DNA of 64,000 nucleotides from Tanypteryx hageni. Lineage: Eukaryota; Arthropoda; Insecta; Odonata; Petaluridae. The stretch's first letter is position 1. Each line of letters begins with the position of its first letter. The notes beneath the pieces are model-generated. The model ran no database searches. It worked only from the letters and a program-made list of their open reading frames with translations, and had not been told where the DNA came from. The stretch is from assembly GCA_028673005.1 (NCBI GenBank), contig CM054116.1, positions 95,686,707-95,750,706 on the forward strand. The letters are read 5' to 3'. The position numbers were made by a program, and so were the translations under genes. Positions 36,135-42,822 of the stretch are shown here, in pieces.

Positions 36135-39100
36135 TTATGTGTATATATATATATATAGTTATATAAAATTAGAATATTTTGTATGTTAGGATTTGTGTTT
36201 CATCATCCCTGCCTTCTAGACAGACAGACAGAAACGGATTTCTCACCAGGGCTGTGCTGCGCGAGAGTGGAGGGGGTTAAGAGTGGTAGCCAAACCTACT
36301 TTGGAGTCTGCCCTCTCGCCTAAAAAACGATTGATTAAAATCGGTTGGTTTTTTCCGGAGATATTTTGGTTAGAAGGGGGTTTTCGATTTTTGCTTTTTA
36401 TATATTAGATATCCTATGTATGTAAGAAGCAGCTATTTATAATGATATTATTGTTAGATAATGAATTTTTGTGTCCTTTTTAAATCTTCACAAACTCCCC
36501 AATGAAAACCCCTGAACTATTGTAACATCACTCATATAACACACAGAGTTTATGGTCACAAAATAAATTGAAATAACTTCCTTTATATTTATGTGTGGAA
36601 GGTATGTAATTTCTTATAACTCAAATTACCTTTAAAGGTGCAGTGGTTCCCAATTTTAGAGTCGTGACCTAAACCAGGGTTGCGGGGATTCCTTAGTAGG
36701 GTCGCAAAGGGTTATCAGAATTAAATATTCCCGACAGTCAGATTGTATCTATATATCATTGAAAATTGCCTAACCTTCATCAGTCTTAATGAGCAATGCA
36801 AGCCACCCTCCCTTTTCGAAGCTTTTAACACCTATGTGGGAAAATAGATGGGGAAAAGCAGAAATACTAGATCAACCAAAAAATTATCTCTGCACATCTG
36901 CATCTACTAATATGGCTTTCATACATTAATTCTACCGTTTTCTTGAAAATGTTAATAACAGAGACCAAACAACTTTTCGTTGCAGTAGCGATACAATAGG
37001 AGTGTCCACTGTATATACACCTAGCTATGTTGTATCTTAGCTCAATCCGAAGTGTGGGTCGCGAGAATCCAGGTATGGGTCACGAAGTCCTAGTGGTGGT
37101 CAGTTTAGAGTCGCAGCAGAAGAAGGTTGGGAACTGCTGATCTAGAGCTTGTGCATAATAAATATTATATAAAATTTTGTAATAATAAAAAACACTATTC
37201 CCAGAATTCTGGAAGTTATCTTCGTTCATAGATATTTTCAGTGATTTTGAAATATGGATGATTTTTCTCATTTTCAATACATTTCATTGGATGAAAAAAA
37301 TGTTATAATAGTTAAATAAATTACTTCCCAACTGTGCTATCTTTATCAAATAAAACTTTGAATCCAGGCAATTGGAATTTAACAAATATAAAAATGATGA
37401 CTTTTATCCATCTAAAATAATTCAGATAAATTTAGAAAAAGACAAATAAAAATTTAATTTTGAAATATTTATAGGATATCTGAGCCATTGGCATTATTTG
37501 ATGAGCTGTATGATAAGCCATGGACTCGTATTGGTCCACATATTATTGGATTAGCAACTGGATGGATCCTGCACAGAACAAATTGTAAAATGAACATTAG
37601 TAAGGTAAGAAATTTGAACATTCTCTTAACCCAGGAATGGTCACGTTGAATGTCTACATACCCCAAGTCTAGTTTACATACTTTGCATGTTAGGATTATG
37701 TATTTTTTTTATTGGTGTTCATGCACTTTAAAACTCAAGCATATAGTAAAAAAACAATCTGGGACAAAATAGACACCTAAAGAATAATAATAAGAGCAAT
37801 AAACTGTCATTGTTACAGTGGAGTGCAAGTAAGGCAAAGTTGTTTTTGGAAGTCTATGGACTGGTAATGTTACAAAAAATGGCCTGACCATTCCAGGGTT
37901 AAAGACTGTAAAATAATAGGGCAAAGCATGAATTACCAGAATGCCAATTATTTAGACATCATTATGATTTATAAAACAAAATTTCAACTTTGAAATTTAG
38001 CAGCAAATGAGCACCAGTGAACTTAAGTGTGATCTACAACTGTTACGGAAATATTAACAATATAAGTGTTTAAGTTAACTTAGCAGTTTTATAATAAAAA
38101 TTAGGCCCACCCCCAATCAATTCAAATAATTGATGCTCTTTTGCTCGTAGAGATTAAATGCCACAAAGAGTTATATCATTAATAATAGAATAATAAAGAT
38201 AACTTTGTTTAATGTGTAAACATAATTAAAACCTTTTATTCATGTCCTTAATAAACAATATAAGAATTCATTAAAACTAGGAAAAAGTCATCTCTACTGG
38301 TGCAGATCGAATCTAAGGATAAAATATATACTCCATTTTCTCCACATTATCAAGACATTTTCATTTCCATAAAATATATCTGAGAAAATGTATATAAACT
38401 GAAAAATTGTTGAAACTTTTCATAACTACAGACTCTTAGTTTTATATTTACCTTCCCGACTAATTTTATGCTTCCATTCTTAACATTTTAAACATTTAGC
38501 TTCATAAAATCTCATTATGAAACATACTCTGAATATTCTGTTTACATTTTAATAGCTATTATATTCAATCAATTGCTTCCATTGCTGGATATTGATACTT
38601 AAGAGTGATTTATGTGTCAAGATTTCTGACATTTTTGATCAATCACACTGCTCTAAATCCTACCGATTCAATCAAACATCGACGCTACTACTGTAAATGA
38701 AAATGTGTCATTTATAACTAAGCAAAGACTTTATTTCAAAATAAAAGAATTTATTAATTTCCATCTCCTATTTAAACATTAAGTCTAATTTATCTCACTC
38801 ATGGTCTTTTGATTTACTCCTTAGCCATGACTTATCAGAATATCTTACTCATTTGATAATCATATTTCACGGCTCATCTTCATAAAATTCATCATGTATC
38901 TGGCTAAATAAGCATCAGTACTTATTAAATAATGATGCTCCTAAATCCTAATTAAATTTTCTGAACTGCTTTTTGATATTAACTGAATATTGTAAATTAT
39001 CCTACCCTTGAATAAATACTATTCTACTTCAAACTATGTTTCATGCCTTACTGAAAAATATTGTCTATGAAATAATATAGATATTTCTGTATAATCATGT

Positions 39101-41229
39101 AAATACTCTTTACAGTAATGTACAGGTTTCCCTCTCTTTATGCGGGTTCACTTTATGCGAATTCGCTATTATGCGACAAAAGTATTGCTACCAGAATTTC
39201 TTTTTATGTCTTTGATTCGCTCTTATGAGGTTACATGGCAAGTGCAGTACAAATGATAGAGTTGTCCACTACACCACAATGTGACCATTCAGCCTCTCAT
39301 TGTCTAATATGCTGTGCATATTAGTACTACAGTAAAAGAGATAAGAGTGGAGAGGATATTGCAGTGGAGATGAGATGGAGATTTCGTGTGATGCTGTTTG
39401 AGCACACTTGAGAAGTTTTGTCTTCTTTCCTGCGAACTTGAGTTGAACCAAGACAACCCTCCAGCATTTTAAACCTACACTATTATGTCAACCACAACAA
39501 CCTCCACTTGTGCTCGTCTGCTTCCTTTTATTGGCGAGTATAATTTACAGTGTTAATTGTTTTAAGCTTGTATTTGGTGCATAAGATGTCATTATGGAGC
39601 GAAAGAAGAGTGTCTTGGAGGGGAGTTAGGAATGCTTGTGGAATGTATCCTATCTTTGACATGTAAATATGGGTTCTGTTTATGAGAATTCGTTTCATGC
39701 GTCACTTTCCTGGAATGCAACCCCCGCATAAAGAGAGGGAAACCTGTATACCTTATATTTATATTGAGCAAATAGTTATATTTTTGCATATTTACTTCAA
39801 AATGAAAGAAAATATGCCTATTATTTCATCAATATTACTGACCAGCTGTTTGCCAAAATTTAAAAATTTGTTAAGACATTCAATCATTCCTTGTGTATGA
39901 AAGCACATCTATTGTTTGAAATTGATCCTTCAGAGTAATGAGTCATCTTATCTTACTGAGAATATTCTGTCTATATTAATTCTTCAGATGAGGTTATGAT
40001 TTAAATCCAAAAACTTCCATTGCTTTGAAATCTTATTGTACATTATGAAATCGCTTGCATCAACATTTGATCATGATTGGGCCAAAGCAATTATCTAGCA
40101 TAATAATTTCTTTAATTAACAGGTCACTGTGATAATTGGATGGCTCCTATCCATATGTGTTTGCTTTATATTGATTTATGGAATATATGGTAAAACTATT
40201 GGTCCTATTCCATCAGCAATTTATGCTGCTCTCTCTCACTCAGCTTGGGCTGTTGCACTTTTGTGGCTTGTGACAGCTTGTGCTGCAGATAAAGGAGGTA
40301 AAGAAACTCATTTCCAACAAAATTATTCATAACTATAAAGAAAATATTTTTATCAATTTCTGTTCCATTTTAAAATTATAATTCATTACATTTTAGAGAA
40401 TTGGAGAGTAATGTAGGCTGAAAAAGCCATATCTACTTTATATTGAGGAACTAAAATATGTAAATTAGTTTTACTTTTTTTACGTTTGAATAAATGGAAA
40501 ATCAACAAATGTTTTGCCAATTTACAACTACTTAAGGCAAATATGTGGTTAATGACAGATACTATTTCATCTTACAGGATGGATAAACACATTTCTTTCT
40601 GGGAGACCATTGGGACCATTTAGTCGCCTTACTTATTGTGCTTATTTAGTGCACCCTATCATCATCAGGGCTTCTGTGGCCCATCTTGACTCTCCAATGC
40701 ACATATCAAGGGATTCATTTGTAAGTAATTTTCTCAGGTCAACCATGCAGCTACCTTATAAATGTTACAGCTATTAAATGATACTCATGAATATTCATTA
40801 AAATGAGGTCAAGATAGATGTCAAATGATTAAAGAATCATTTTGGCAATGCAAAAAGAATTAACCATGCTAAAAATAATTAATTGGCTTATGGAAGAGAA
40901 GAAAAACAAAAGTTCAAATCATCATAGGTAACTGTTATGAAACACTATCATAATGCCAGCATTATATTAGCTGAAAAGCACACCTCCTATCAGGCAACAT
41001 TCATTGTTATGCTGTTATGATCCCTACATTTATTCCATATTGTTATATAAGATTGACCTTATATTACTTTAAACTGTGAAGTTCAGTTGCATTTCTATCT
41101 CTGCAGGCTTTCTTATTTGCTGGTCATGTTATTGCCTCTTACTTTTTGGCATTCGTTGTCTCTGTGGCATTGGAGTCACCCATCATCTCAGTGCTTAAAA
41201 TGGCAATCTCCAACAGAAGACACCAGTGA
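4078..41229 (+). CDS. nrf-6: NRF-6-like membrane acyltransferase, 14 exons, 744 aa
   Basis: Exons: 4078-4321, 6846-7081, 9691-9884, 11754-11941, 13329-13538, 14451-14544, 19585-19740, 20532-20697, 23367-23446, 30962-31057, 37475-37604, 40123-40297, 40578-40720, 41107-41229. All have AG/GT borders and compatible phases, and they total 2235 bases including TGA. The protein starts with a hydrophobic leader (residues 1-24). An NRF domain with conserved cysteines and FDATG, GLCLPEGCS and VPGGYSMW motifs follows (about 65-215). A multi-pass acyltransferase-3 domain runs from about 225 to 740, with HGLRVFS...LGH, VDTFFFIS, RLTPPYL, YWWRNALYIN and WYLADDTQF. Family members are thought to move or acylate lipids in membranes; in C. 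elegans NRF-6 affects fluoxetine response and yolk transport. The substrate is unknown. The length is typical. An in-frame upstream ATG at 3994 would hide the leader, so 4078 is preferred. Confidence 0.93.
4784..5396. mobile_element. hAT-type MITE (613 bp) in intron 1
   Basis: The left end CAGGGCCGGCGCAAGGC is inverted at the right end (GTTCCGCCGGCCCTG). Subterminal GGCGCCCTA blocks also recur in inverted form. Flanking octamers GGTGGCTC (4776-4783) and GGCGGCTC (5397-5404) match at 7 of 8 bases, as expected for a hAT insertion. The interior is AT-rich and non-coding. Confidence 0.82.
5672..6153. mobile_element. MITE with long TIRs made of palindromic TTTACC/GGTAAA motifs
   Basis: Outer ends ACGGTAAA and TTTACCGT face inward. 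Arms of about 110 bases on each side are inverted copies, for example ACCACCAAGCTCGGTAAATG at the left and its reverse form near 6070-6100. At least eleven exact ATTTACC or GGTAAAT units occur, several arranged as back-to-back palindromes. The centre (about 5785-5880) carries a segment also found near 18960-19065. No target duplication was recognised. Confidence 0.65.
6289..6753. mobile_element. hAT-type MITE (465 bp), perfect 8-bp duplication
   Basis: The ends CAGGGGTGCCCA and GTGAGCACCCCTG are inverted repeats. The octamer GATTAGAT occurs exactly at 6281-6288 and at 6754-6761. The interior encodes nothing. It lies at the 3' end of intron 1, just upstream of the exon 2 acceptor, so it may contribute branch point or polypyrimidine sequence. 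Confidence 0.88.
6846..7081 (+). CDS. NRF-like gene, exon 2 (NRF domain core)
   Basis: Starts after a pyrimidine-rich TTTCCAG acceptor and ends at AAAAT|GTGAGC. It encodes IFDATGRYSS, GNDFFLGSQALC and RPPPFQVSFQVV, the NRF core in which a short aspartate motif is followed by a conserved Gly-Asn pair and a cysteine. About 20 residues around SRNHSLFARDQEKK look like a variable loop. A hAT MITE ends only 92 bases upstream of the acceptor. Confidence 0.88.
7082..9690. other. Intron 2 of the NRF-like gene, nothing recognised
   Basis: About 2.6 kb, AT-rich, with a pyrimidine-rich stretch at about 7395-7510 (many TCC/CTC). No transposon ends, RNA gene or protein match seen. The short open frame at 9035-9262 has no recognisable similarity. 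Confidence 0.5.
9691..9884 (+). CDS. NRF-like gene, exon 3 (end of NRF domain)
   Basis: Encodes IREVSLGLCLPEGCSPED and VPGGYSMWTDVKFHML. The LGLCxPxxCS block and the VPGxYS block are diagnostic for the family. The donor is taken as GC|GTACGT at 9885, because it restores phase with exon 4 and opens the first membrane segment. The acceptor AACGCCAG at 9690 is weaker than most, so the start is slightly uncertain. Confidence 0.8.
11279..11609. mobile_element. hAT-type MITE (331 bp) in intron 3
   Basis: Ends CAGTGGTGCTTAAAC and TTTGGGCACCGCTG pair imperfectly. The interior has several GGCGGGCCGCAT-type units, common in hAT ends. Flanking octamers CTTTAGAT (11271-11278) and CTTTAGGT (11610-11617) match at 7 of 8 bases. 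It ends about 145 bases upstream of exon 4. Confidence 0.82.
11754..11941 (+). CDS. NRF-like gene, exon 4 (first membrane segment)
   Basis: After CTTCCTAG the exon encodes a hydrophobic run, GSMVLLLIATGTLLDL, matching the first transmembrane helix after the NRF domain. A charged linker (about residues 245-287) follows. The donor is C|GTAAGT. The linker is rich in Lys, Arg and Glu and likely variable between species. Confidence 0.85.
12061..12105. repeat. (AT)n microsatellite
   Basis: About 22 uninterrupted AT units in intron 4 of the NRF-like gene. Likely length-polymorphic. Confidence 0.95.
12106..13328. other. Distal part of intron 4, nothing recognised
   Basis: Contains a short (TG)n run at about 12527-12543 and otherwise anonymous AT-rich DNA. 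The open frame at 12658-12978 has no family resemblance. Confidence 0.5.
13329..13538 (+). CDS. NRF-like gene, exon 5 (catalytic His region)
   Basis: Encodes LDVMLCFSVARNAMKIL, a charged linker, then SSLSCLHGLRVFSLLWIILG followed by HTCHISFLYS. The GLR(x)nW(x)nGH arrangement is the start of the acyltransferase-3 domain, and the His is the putative catalytic residue in the family. The donor is G|GTGAGT. GC content is higher than in the neighbouring introns. Confidence 0.9.
14272..14344 (-). tRNA. tRNA-Arg (anticodon TCG)
   Basis: The minus strand reads a 73-base tRNA starting GACCGCGTGGCCTAATGG. The D arm is TGGCCTAATGGATAAGGC, the anticodon loop is CTTCGGAT flanked by GGA/TCC, and the B box is GGTTCGAGTCC. 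The acceptor stem pairs GACCGCG with CGCGGTC, leaving a G discriminator. Five T's follow on the minus strand at 14265-14261, a normal pol III stop. It sits antisense in intron 5, has no intron of its own, and looks functional. Confidence 0.95.
14451..14544 (+). CDS. NRF-like gene, exon 6
   Basis: A 94-base exon between TTTCTACAG and ATCAG|GTAAGA. It encodes DNKHYRAVVERDFLFQTVGN then GPYAVDTFFFIS. The VDTFFFxSG motif, completed across the junction by exon 7, is a strong marker of acyltransferase-3/NRF proteins. Confidence 0.92.
15792..16241. mobile_element. hAT-like MITE (450 bp) inside element B
   Basis: Ends TATGGGTAGATTCA and TGAATCCGCCCATG pair at 11 of 14 bases. Subterminal G-run and C-run blocks also pair. 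The octamer CTGTTGAC is repeated exactly at 15784-15791 and 16242-16249. Taking the insert out makes the left arm of element B collinear with its right arm. Confidence 0.82.
16922..17299 (-). pseudogene. Internally deleted Tc1-type transposase
   Basis: 125 codons. The first third, SGPPKKTTPEVDYEIFEATK, resembles the second helix-turn-helix of Tc1 transposases. It is joined to HPGMSVFDWPSKSPDLNPIE, which holds the second catalytic Asp (FDWPSxSPDLNPIE). The first catalytic Asp region and most of the RNase H fold are missing. The N-terminal helix lies upstream in another frame (about 17341-17470). Confidence 0.75.
17997..18335. mobile_element. piggyBac-type MITE (339 bp) flanked by TTAA
   Basis: CCCAAGCCGC at the left is exactly inverted as GCGGCTTGGG at the right, and TTAA stands directly outside each end (17993-17996 and 18336-18339). 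No coding capacity. It splits the right inverted arm of mariner-like element A, whose match to the left arm resumes on both sides. Confidence 0.85.
18754..19337. mobile_element. DNA transposon derivative with doubled TIR motif
   Basis: Left TATTCAACTGCGCCCGCGGTC-type and right GACCGCGGGGCGCAGTTGAA ends are inverted copies. A second, weaker copy of the motif (CAACTGCGCCCCGGTC) lies just inside the left end and another near 19286. The superfamily is unclear, since no clean target duplication was found. The interior carries a segment shared with 5785-5880. Confidence 0.6.
18960..19065. repeat. Dispersed repeat shared with 5785-5880 (inverted)
   Basis: Runs such as ACCGGGTTGGGTAAG, CACGTTCACTGTGTTCCCCC and CGGGTTGGG recur in reverse orientation at 5785-5880. 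In both places the segment is inside a different MITE-like element, so it may be a small mobile unit of its own. Confidence 0.6.
19585..19740 (+). CDS. NRF-like gene, exon 7
   Basis: Begins after CTTCCCTGCAG with SGLLLSFLYFRSS, completing the FFFISG motif. It ends RFGTLVAYRMVR at AG|GTGAGG. The segment AHYNTTTVPGKPVTPFSPPE is an insert-like hydrophilic loop, probably lumenal or cytosolic and variable. The 5-kb intron before it holds a four-layer transposon nest. Confidence 0.87.
20532..20697 (+). CDS. NRF-like gene, exon 8
   Basis: Starts at the CGCAG|G junction so that AG+G makes Arg before LTPPYLFVIGAVEVT. It contains EPPTDDDVNCPNYWWRNALY and INTLFPVKEM, matching the conserved Cys-WWRN-LYIN block. 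The donor ATG|GTGAGT is phase 0, and exon 9 continues with CMIWSWYLADD. Confidence 0.93.
22153..22474 (-). repeat. tRNA-derived SINE copy 2
   Basis: The minus-strand head near 22474 reads CCGGTGGTGTGTAGTGGTTA (A-box-like). The body shares AAACCCGGTGCTGGCATTAG and AACGAAGAGCACCAAGGG (plus-strand reading) with copies 1 and 3. The 3' end near 22153 carries TGTGTGTATTT-type sequence. It lies in intron 8, head-to-head with copy 3. Confidence 0.78.
22757..23071 (+). repeat. tRNA-derived SINE copy 3
   Basis: Begins with GAGGGTGGCGGAGTGGTTAT (A box) and GTCCCAGGTTTGAATCTGC (B box), spaced like a tRNA. A body of about 200 bases shared with copies 1 and 2 follows, with a CACACAAACAAACA tail. This is the least rearranged copy and best defines the family. 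Confidence 0.82.
23367..23446 (+). CDS. NRF-like gene, exon 9
   Basis: An 80-base exon encoding CMIWSWYLADDTQFYIIG then LLILMLSS. The CxxWSWYLxxDxQF block is highly conserved in the family. The acceptor is ATCCGCAG and the donor CCAG|GTAATG. Only 275 bases separate its donor from the left end of the pogo-like transposon. Confidence 0.92.
24540..25260 (-). pseudogene. pogo/jerky-type transposase, DDE region, frameshifted
   Basis: In order on the minus strand: YKYELTPGIIYDCDETGI (first catalytic Asp, usually NVDETG), KARKQVGAITFAERGPTVTV, KPVLLLLDGHATHTQN (second Asp), LLCFPPHCTHRMQPLDLAFM (third Asp), and AFVRATTMTTALNGFKATGI then WPINPHVF. These pieces sit in different frames with stops, so at least two frameshifts have accumulated and the protein cannot be made. 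Confidence 0.88.
25351..26595 (-). pseudogene. LINE ORF2, reverse transcriptase half
   Basis: Encodes the fingers-palm-thumb of a non-LTR reverse transcriptase: DDCEHGFRKGRSCDTQLGLF, FLDFRKAFDKVPHRKL, GVPQGSV, and the catalytic FADDT, followed by KYLGVTI and ending ERYRGSFFPRTIRDHTRKR, the usual CR1/L2 C-terminus. It is in a different frame from the endonuclease half because the G run at 26606-26610 (plus strand) has one base too many or too few. No other stop interrupts it. Confidence 0.92.
26597..28300 (-). pseudogene. LINE ORF2, endonuclease half
   Basis: 567 codons. An apurinic-type endonuclease starts at LNVVVLNCRSIRRK (about residue 67) with GTESWL, YRKDRANRSGGGVFIA, GGDFNLHSIDWEN and EDGISDHQAVY (catalytic Asp-His pair). 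A linker and the start of RT (NKATGPEEIPARVLKEL, DWRLAHV) follow. The frame is lost directly after VTP, at the homopolymer shared with the RT half. Confidence 0.92.
28385..29416 (-). CDS. LINE ORF1: coiled coil plus SGNH/GDSL esterase
   Basis: An intact frame starting MASPRTPVSSFLC; an upstream in-frame ATG at 29470 is less likely. Residues 15-45 (CEAMRARITELERVVADLLQ) look like a coiled coil for oligomerisation. The C-terminal half has the SGNH blocks: LLVLGSSNVRRV (block I), HVGTNDASKRG (block III), and LDHSGVHYTPESAQRVAS (block V with the catalytic Asp-His). CR1-type ORF1 esterases are proposed to act on membranes or lipids during retrotransposition. The stop lies 84 bases before ORF2. Confidence 0.88.
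   Translation of the reverse strand: MASPRTPVSSFLCAAGCEAMRARITELERVVADLLQRVERSEAALVRVGGAGSSLKARRAKLAARVRLGAAAGRVIGVDSDSLPRAEGPRAGKSDEWRVVSTRGDRGVVLRRQGVGNASADSLPVSNRFEVLSEDDSTAIAPVPTPVSSMEAGPKVSRVGKGGLLVLGSSNVRRVMAPLLSSARREGVEERIFSRCISGGTVPQVTNTVREAVVATGCSRLRVVAHVGTNDASKRGSEEILSSFKDLASEVARVREESGSDVRLTVCSIVPRIDRGSEVWSRVEGLNRRLWNFCRDLGVDFVDLRPIIESCRAPLDHSGVHYTPESAQRVASRILEHSRDFLG
30023..30150 (-). pseudogene. pogo-type transposase, upstream fragment
   Basis: The minus strand encodes NGFAVFLKRHPDLSIRKPEL then TSKARSVDFNKVQVSKIF, the CENPB-type DNA-binding end of the transposase. Reading continues on the far side of the LINE at 25260 with YKYELTP, which fixes the LINE insertion point inside this gene. 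Confidence 0.8.
30962..31057 (+). CDS. NRF-like gene, exon 10
   Basis: Flanked by TTATTCTCAG and CCCAG|GTGAGT. It encodes HFKMAAFSAGMILLGSWMAA then GFIALKYDYTPR, a membrane helix followed by the family's YxYTP ending. Phases match exons 9 and 11. The pogo-like element ends 162 bases before it. Confidence 0.88.
31368..31440 (-). repeat. tRNA-like SINE head or tRNA relic
   Basis: The minus strand has an A-box-like TTTGGTAAAGGAGTGG and a perfect B-box-like GTGGGTTCGAATCTTGCCA at tRNA spacing. No stable cloverleaf with a clear anticodon was found. It abuts the tRNA-Arg pseudogene, so the two may have arrived as one composite. Confidence 0.5.
31447..31520 (-). pseudogene. tRNA-Arg (TCG) pseudogene
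   Basis: Same sequence as the tRNA at 14272-14344 over the D arm and anticodon arm, including GGCCTAATGGATAAGGC. The T arm is destroyed: the B box GGTTCGAGTCC has become CACTCTAAGAGTCC, there is a one-base insertion, and the first base pair is lost. It would not be transcribed or folded properly. Confidence 0.85.
31806..32400. repeat. Three tandem units of about 200 bp
   Basis: The phrase ATTTTCTCGAATTTTTATCT, then CATAACTCGTAAT, then TCTTGTAGTAAATG, TTCTCTATCCGAATAAAT and a GGGAGAGAAA end recurs three times, starting near 31813, 32007 and 32223. The units are diverged but collinear. They lie in intron 10 and may be satellite-like or the inner part of a larger element. Confidence 0.75.
32401..36069. 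other. Middle of intron 10, no gene recognised
   Basis: Contains an inverted pair AAGGCGTT / AACGCCTT-like around 32580-32625 that could form a hairpin. G-run and C-run blocks at 33293-33345 and near 33500 look like eroded transposon ends. No protein match was seen. Confidence 0.45.
36072..36157. repeat. (AT)n microsatellite, interrupted
   Basis: About 30 AT units, then ACTTATGTGT, then about 9 more. In intron 10. Confidence 0.95.
36641..37139. mobile_element. hAT-type MITE (499 bp) in intron 10
   Basis: The left end CAGTGGTTCCCAA is inverted at the right as TTGGGAACTGCTG. Internal GGTCGC/GTCGCGA motifs are typical of this hAT group. Flanking octamers do not match clearly, so the duplication has decayed or the true ends are a few bases away. 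Confidence 0.72.
37475..37604 (+). CDS. NRF-like gene, exon 11
   Basis: Encodes ISEPLALFDELYDKPWTRIG then PHIIGLATGWILHRT. The LYDKPWTRIGPYxxG motif is one of the most conserved blocks of NRF proteins and confirms the gene model. The donor is AAG|GTAAGA, phase 0. Confidence 0.94.
39123..39746. mobile_element. pogo/Tigger-type MITE (624 bp), TA duplication
   Basis: CAGGTTTCCCTCTCTTTATG at the left is perfectly inverted at the right (24 bases in all), and TA stands outside both ends (39121-39122, 39747-39748). No transposase. It sits in intron 11, 376 bases before exon 12. The perfect ends suggest fairly recent insertion. Confidence 0.88.
40123..40297 (+). CDS. NRF-like gene, exon 12
   Basis: Encodes two membrane helices (VTVIIGWLLSICVCFILIYG and a segment ending AVALLWLVTACAADKG). 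The segment after the first helix, IYAALSHSAWAVALLW, matches the family's AxxRxxW position with Ser-His-Ser in place of the usual Arg. Borders are TTAACAG and GGAG|GTAAAG. Confidence 0.92.
40578..40720 (+). CDS. NRF-like gene, exon 13
   Basis: Encodes GWINTFLSGRPLGPFSRLTY then CAYLVHPIIIRASVAHLDSP. The FLSxxxxxPLSRLTYCAYLVHP pattern is the family's C-terminal signature. Borders are TCTTACAG and TTT|GTAAGT. Confidence 0.94.
41107..41229 (+). CDS. NRF-like gene, exon 14 (last)
   Basis: Encodes AFLFAGHVIASYFLAFVVSV then ALESPIISVLKMAISNRRHQ and TGA. The SxxxALxxExPxxxLxK pattern is the typical end of NRF proteins, so the C-terminus is complete. Confidence 0.93.
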   Translation, partial: AFLFAGHVIASYFLAFVVSVALESPIISVLKMAISNRRHQ

Positions 41230-41362
41230 GGCTGTACTGGAATTCTGCGACTAAAAAAATATATGGCAGTAATTAGCAATTTTTGTAATTACATCTACCA
41301 TTATAAGGATAATTTTTAAAACTCATTATCTTATATCATTTTTAAGCACAAAAATCCCCAAA

Positions 41363-41368
41363 TAAATA
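41363..41368 (+). terminator. Polyadenylation signal of the NRF-like gene
   Basis: AATAAA lies 134 bases after the stop codon. Further AATAAA copies at about 41538 and 41579 could serve as alternative sites. Confidence 0.5.
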
Positions 41369-42822
41369 GTGTAATATTATTTTGAACATTCAAAAGAGAT
41401 CTTCATGTATAGCTGCATGTCTGAGAGAATATGAAAGATTTTGTTTGAATAACAGTGTTGCTTAAATATGCAATCATGAAATCATATAATTCACACCATT
41501 CATCTGTGTAAACATCTGTTGACTCAAAAATGTTTCAAAATAAAACATGGAATTGTAAAATTGAAAATTTTCAGTGTCAATAAAAGTGAATTAATTTATT
41601 ACCATATCATTCAAATTAATTTTAGAACTTTAATCAGTGCTACTAGTGAGAGTAAAACAGAGAACTTCATACTTTTATGCAAGATGAAGAATGACAGGAA
41701 TGGAGAAAAAATCAGGATGTAGTTAAAGAAAGGTGAAAAGAACAAACACTGATATAAAATATAGTTGCTCTGAATCATATTAAAATTATTTTGGTCCTTT
41801 TCATTTTCTTAAGTTGGTTGTATAAAGCAAATATTATTCCTTCTTCAAACATGGATGTCCTCATACTTGATTCATCATCATTGGACTCAATATTTTTCTT
41901 TCACCATCGATGCCATTCTCATCTCCACCTACCTCTCAAAATTTATCTATTTTTTAATTTTTTCATTCTTATAATCGTCATAATTTCTTCATAAATCAAC
42001 ATGGACCACAGAAGCAATAAGTTAATAAAAAGATGTATACTTTACTCTGGCTTCATCCTAATTAGGTTTCTTTACTGCCGTATTTATATTTTCTTCCAAA
42101 TACAAACAAAACCAGTATGCAATAGGTTTAACCTGAATTATCATACTCATTTCATTTCACAGAATGTTTAAAAAAGCAGGTTCTTGGTTGATGGTTTCTG
42201 TTATTTCTCATTGAATGGTACACTAAATCCACTGTGAAGCTGAGCATATTTTTATCAAGCAGATGTTTAATGTTCCAGCATTTCTGAACAAAATTAGATA
42301 CTCAAATACAGCAATAAGCAAGTTTCAGAAATTGAAAATTCTTGTATAAAAGCAGAATAGTACTCTCAAAATTCATCAGTAGTTAGTGAATAAAAAGAGC
42401 GCATAACTTATGCAACTTTTATTTCCATCAGAAAGTTATTATTACTTAGTTTAAAACAGTATATAATAATAACACATTATCATGACTATAGCAAATATAT
42501 TGCTATCTATTTGTAAATTTTTAACACTATAACATGCCACATTTTCATCATATAATTTTATCAAAATTTCATGAATATGCCAGGTAGCCCAAGGATCGAA
42601 TGAGTATCTTTCTAAAAGTTACAATAACAAAAATATAAGCCTTTATAGTATGCTGAAACTGTTTAATATGATTTTACATACAATACATTATACATATCTC
42701 TCAGATCAACACTTAAATGCCGTCTTATACAGTATAGTTCATATTAGCTTCTCAGCTGCCATTTAAGGAAGCATACGACTAGTTCGGTTATAATAAAATA
42801 AACTGCAGAGAAAGGAGAAGCC

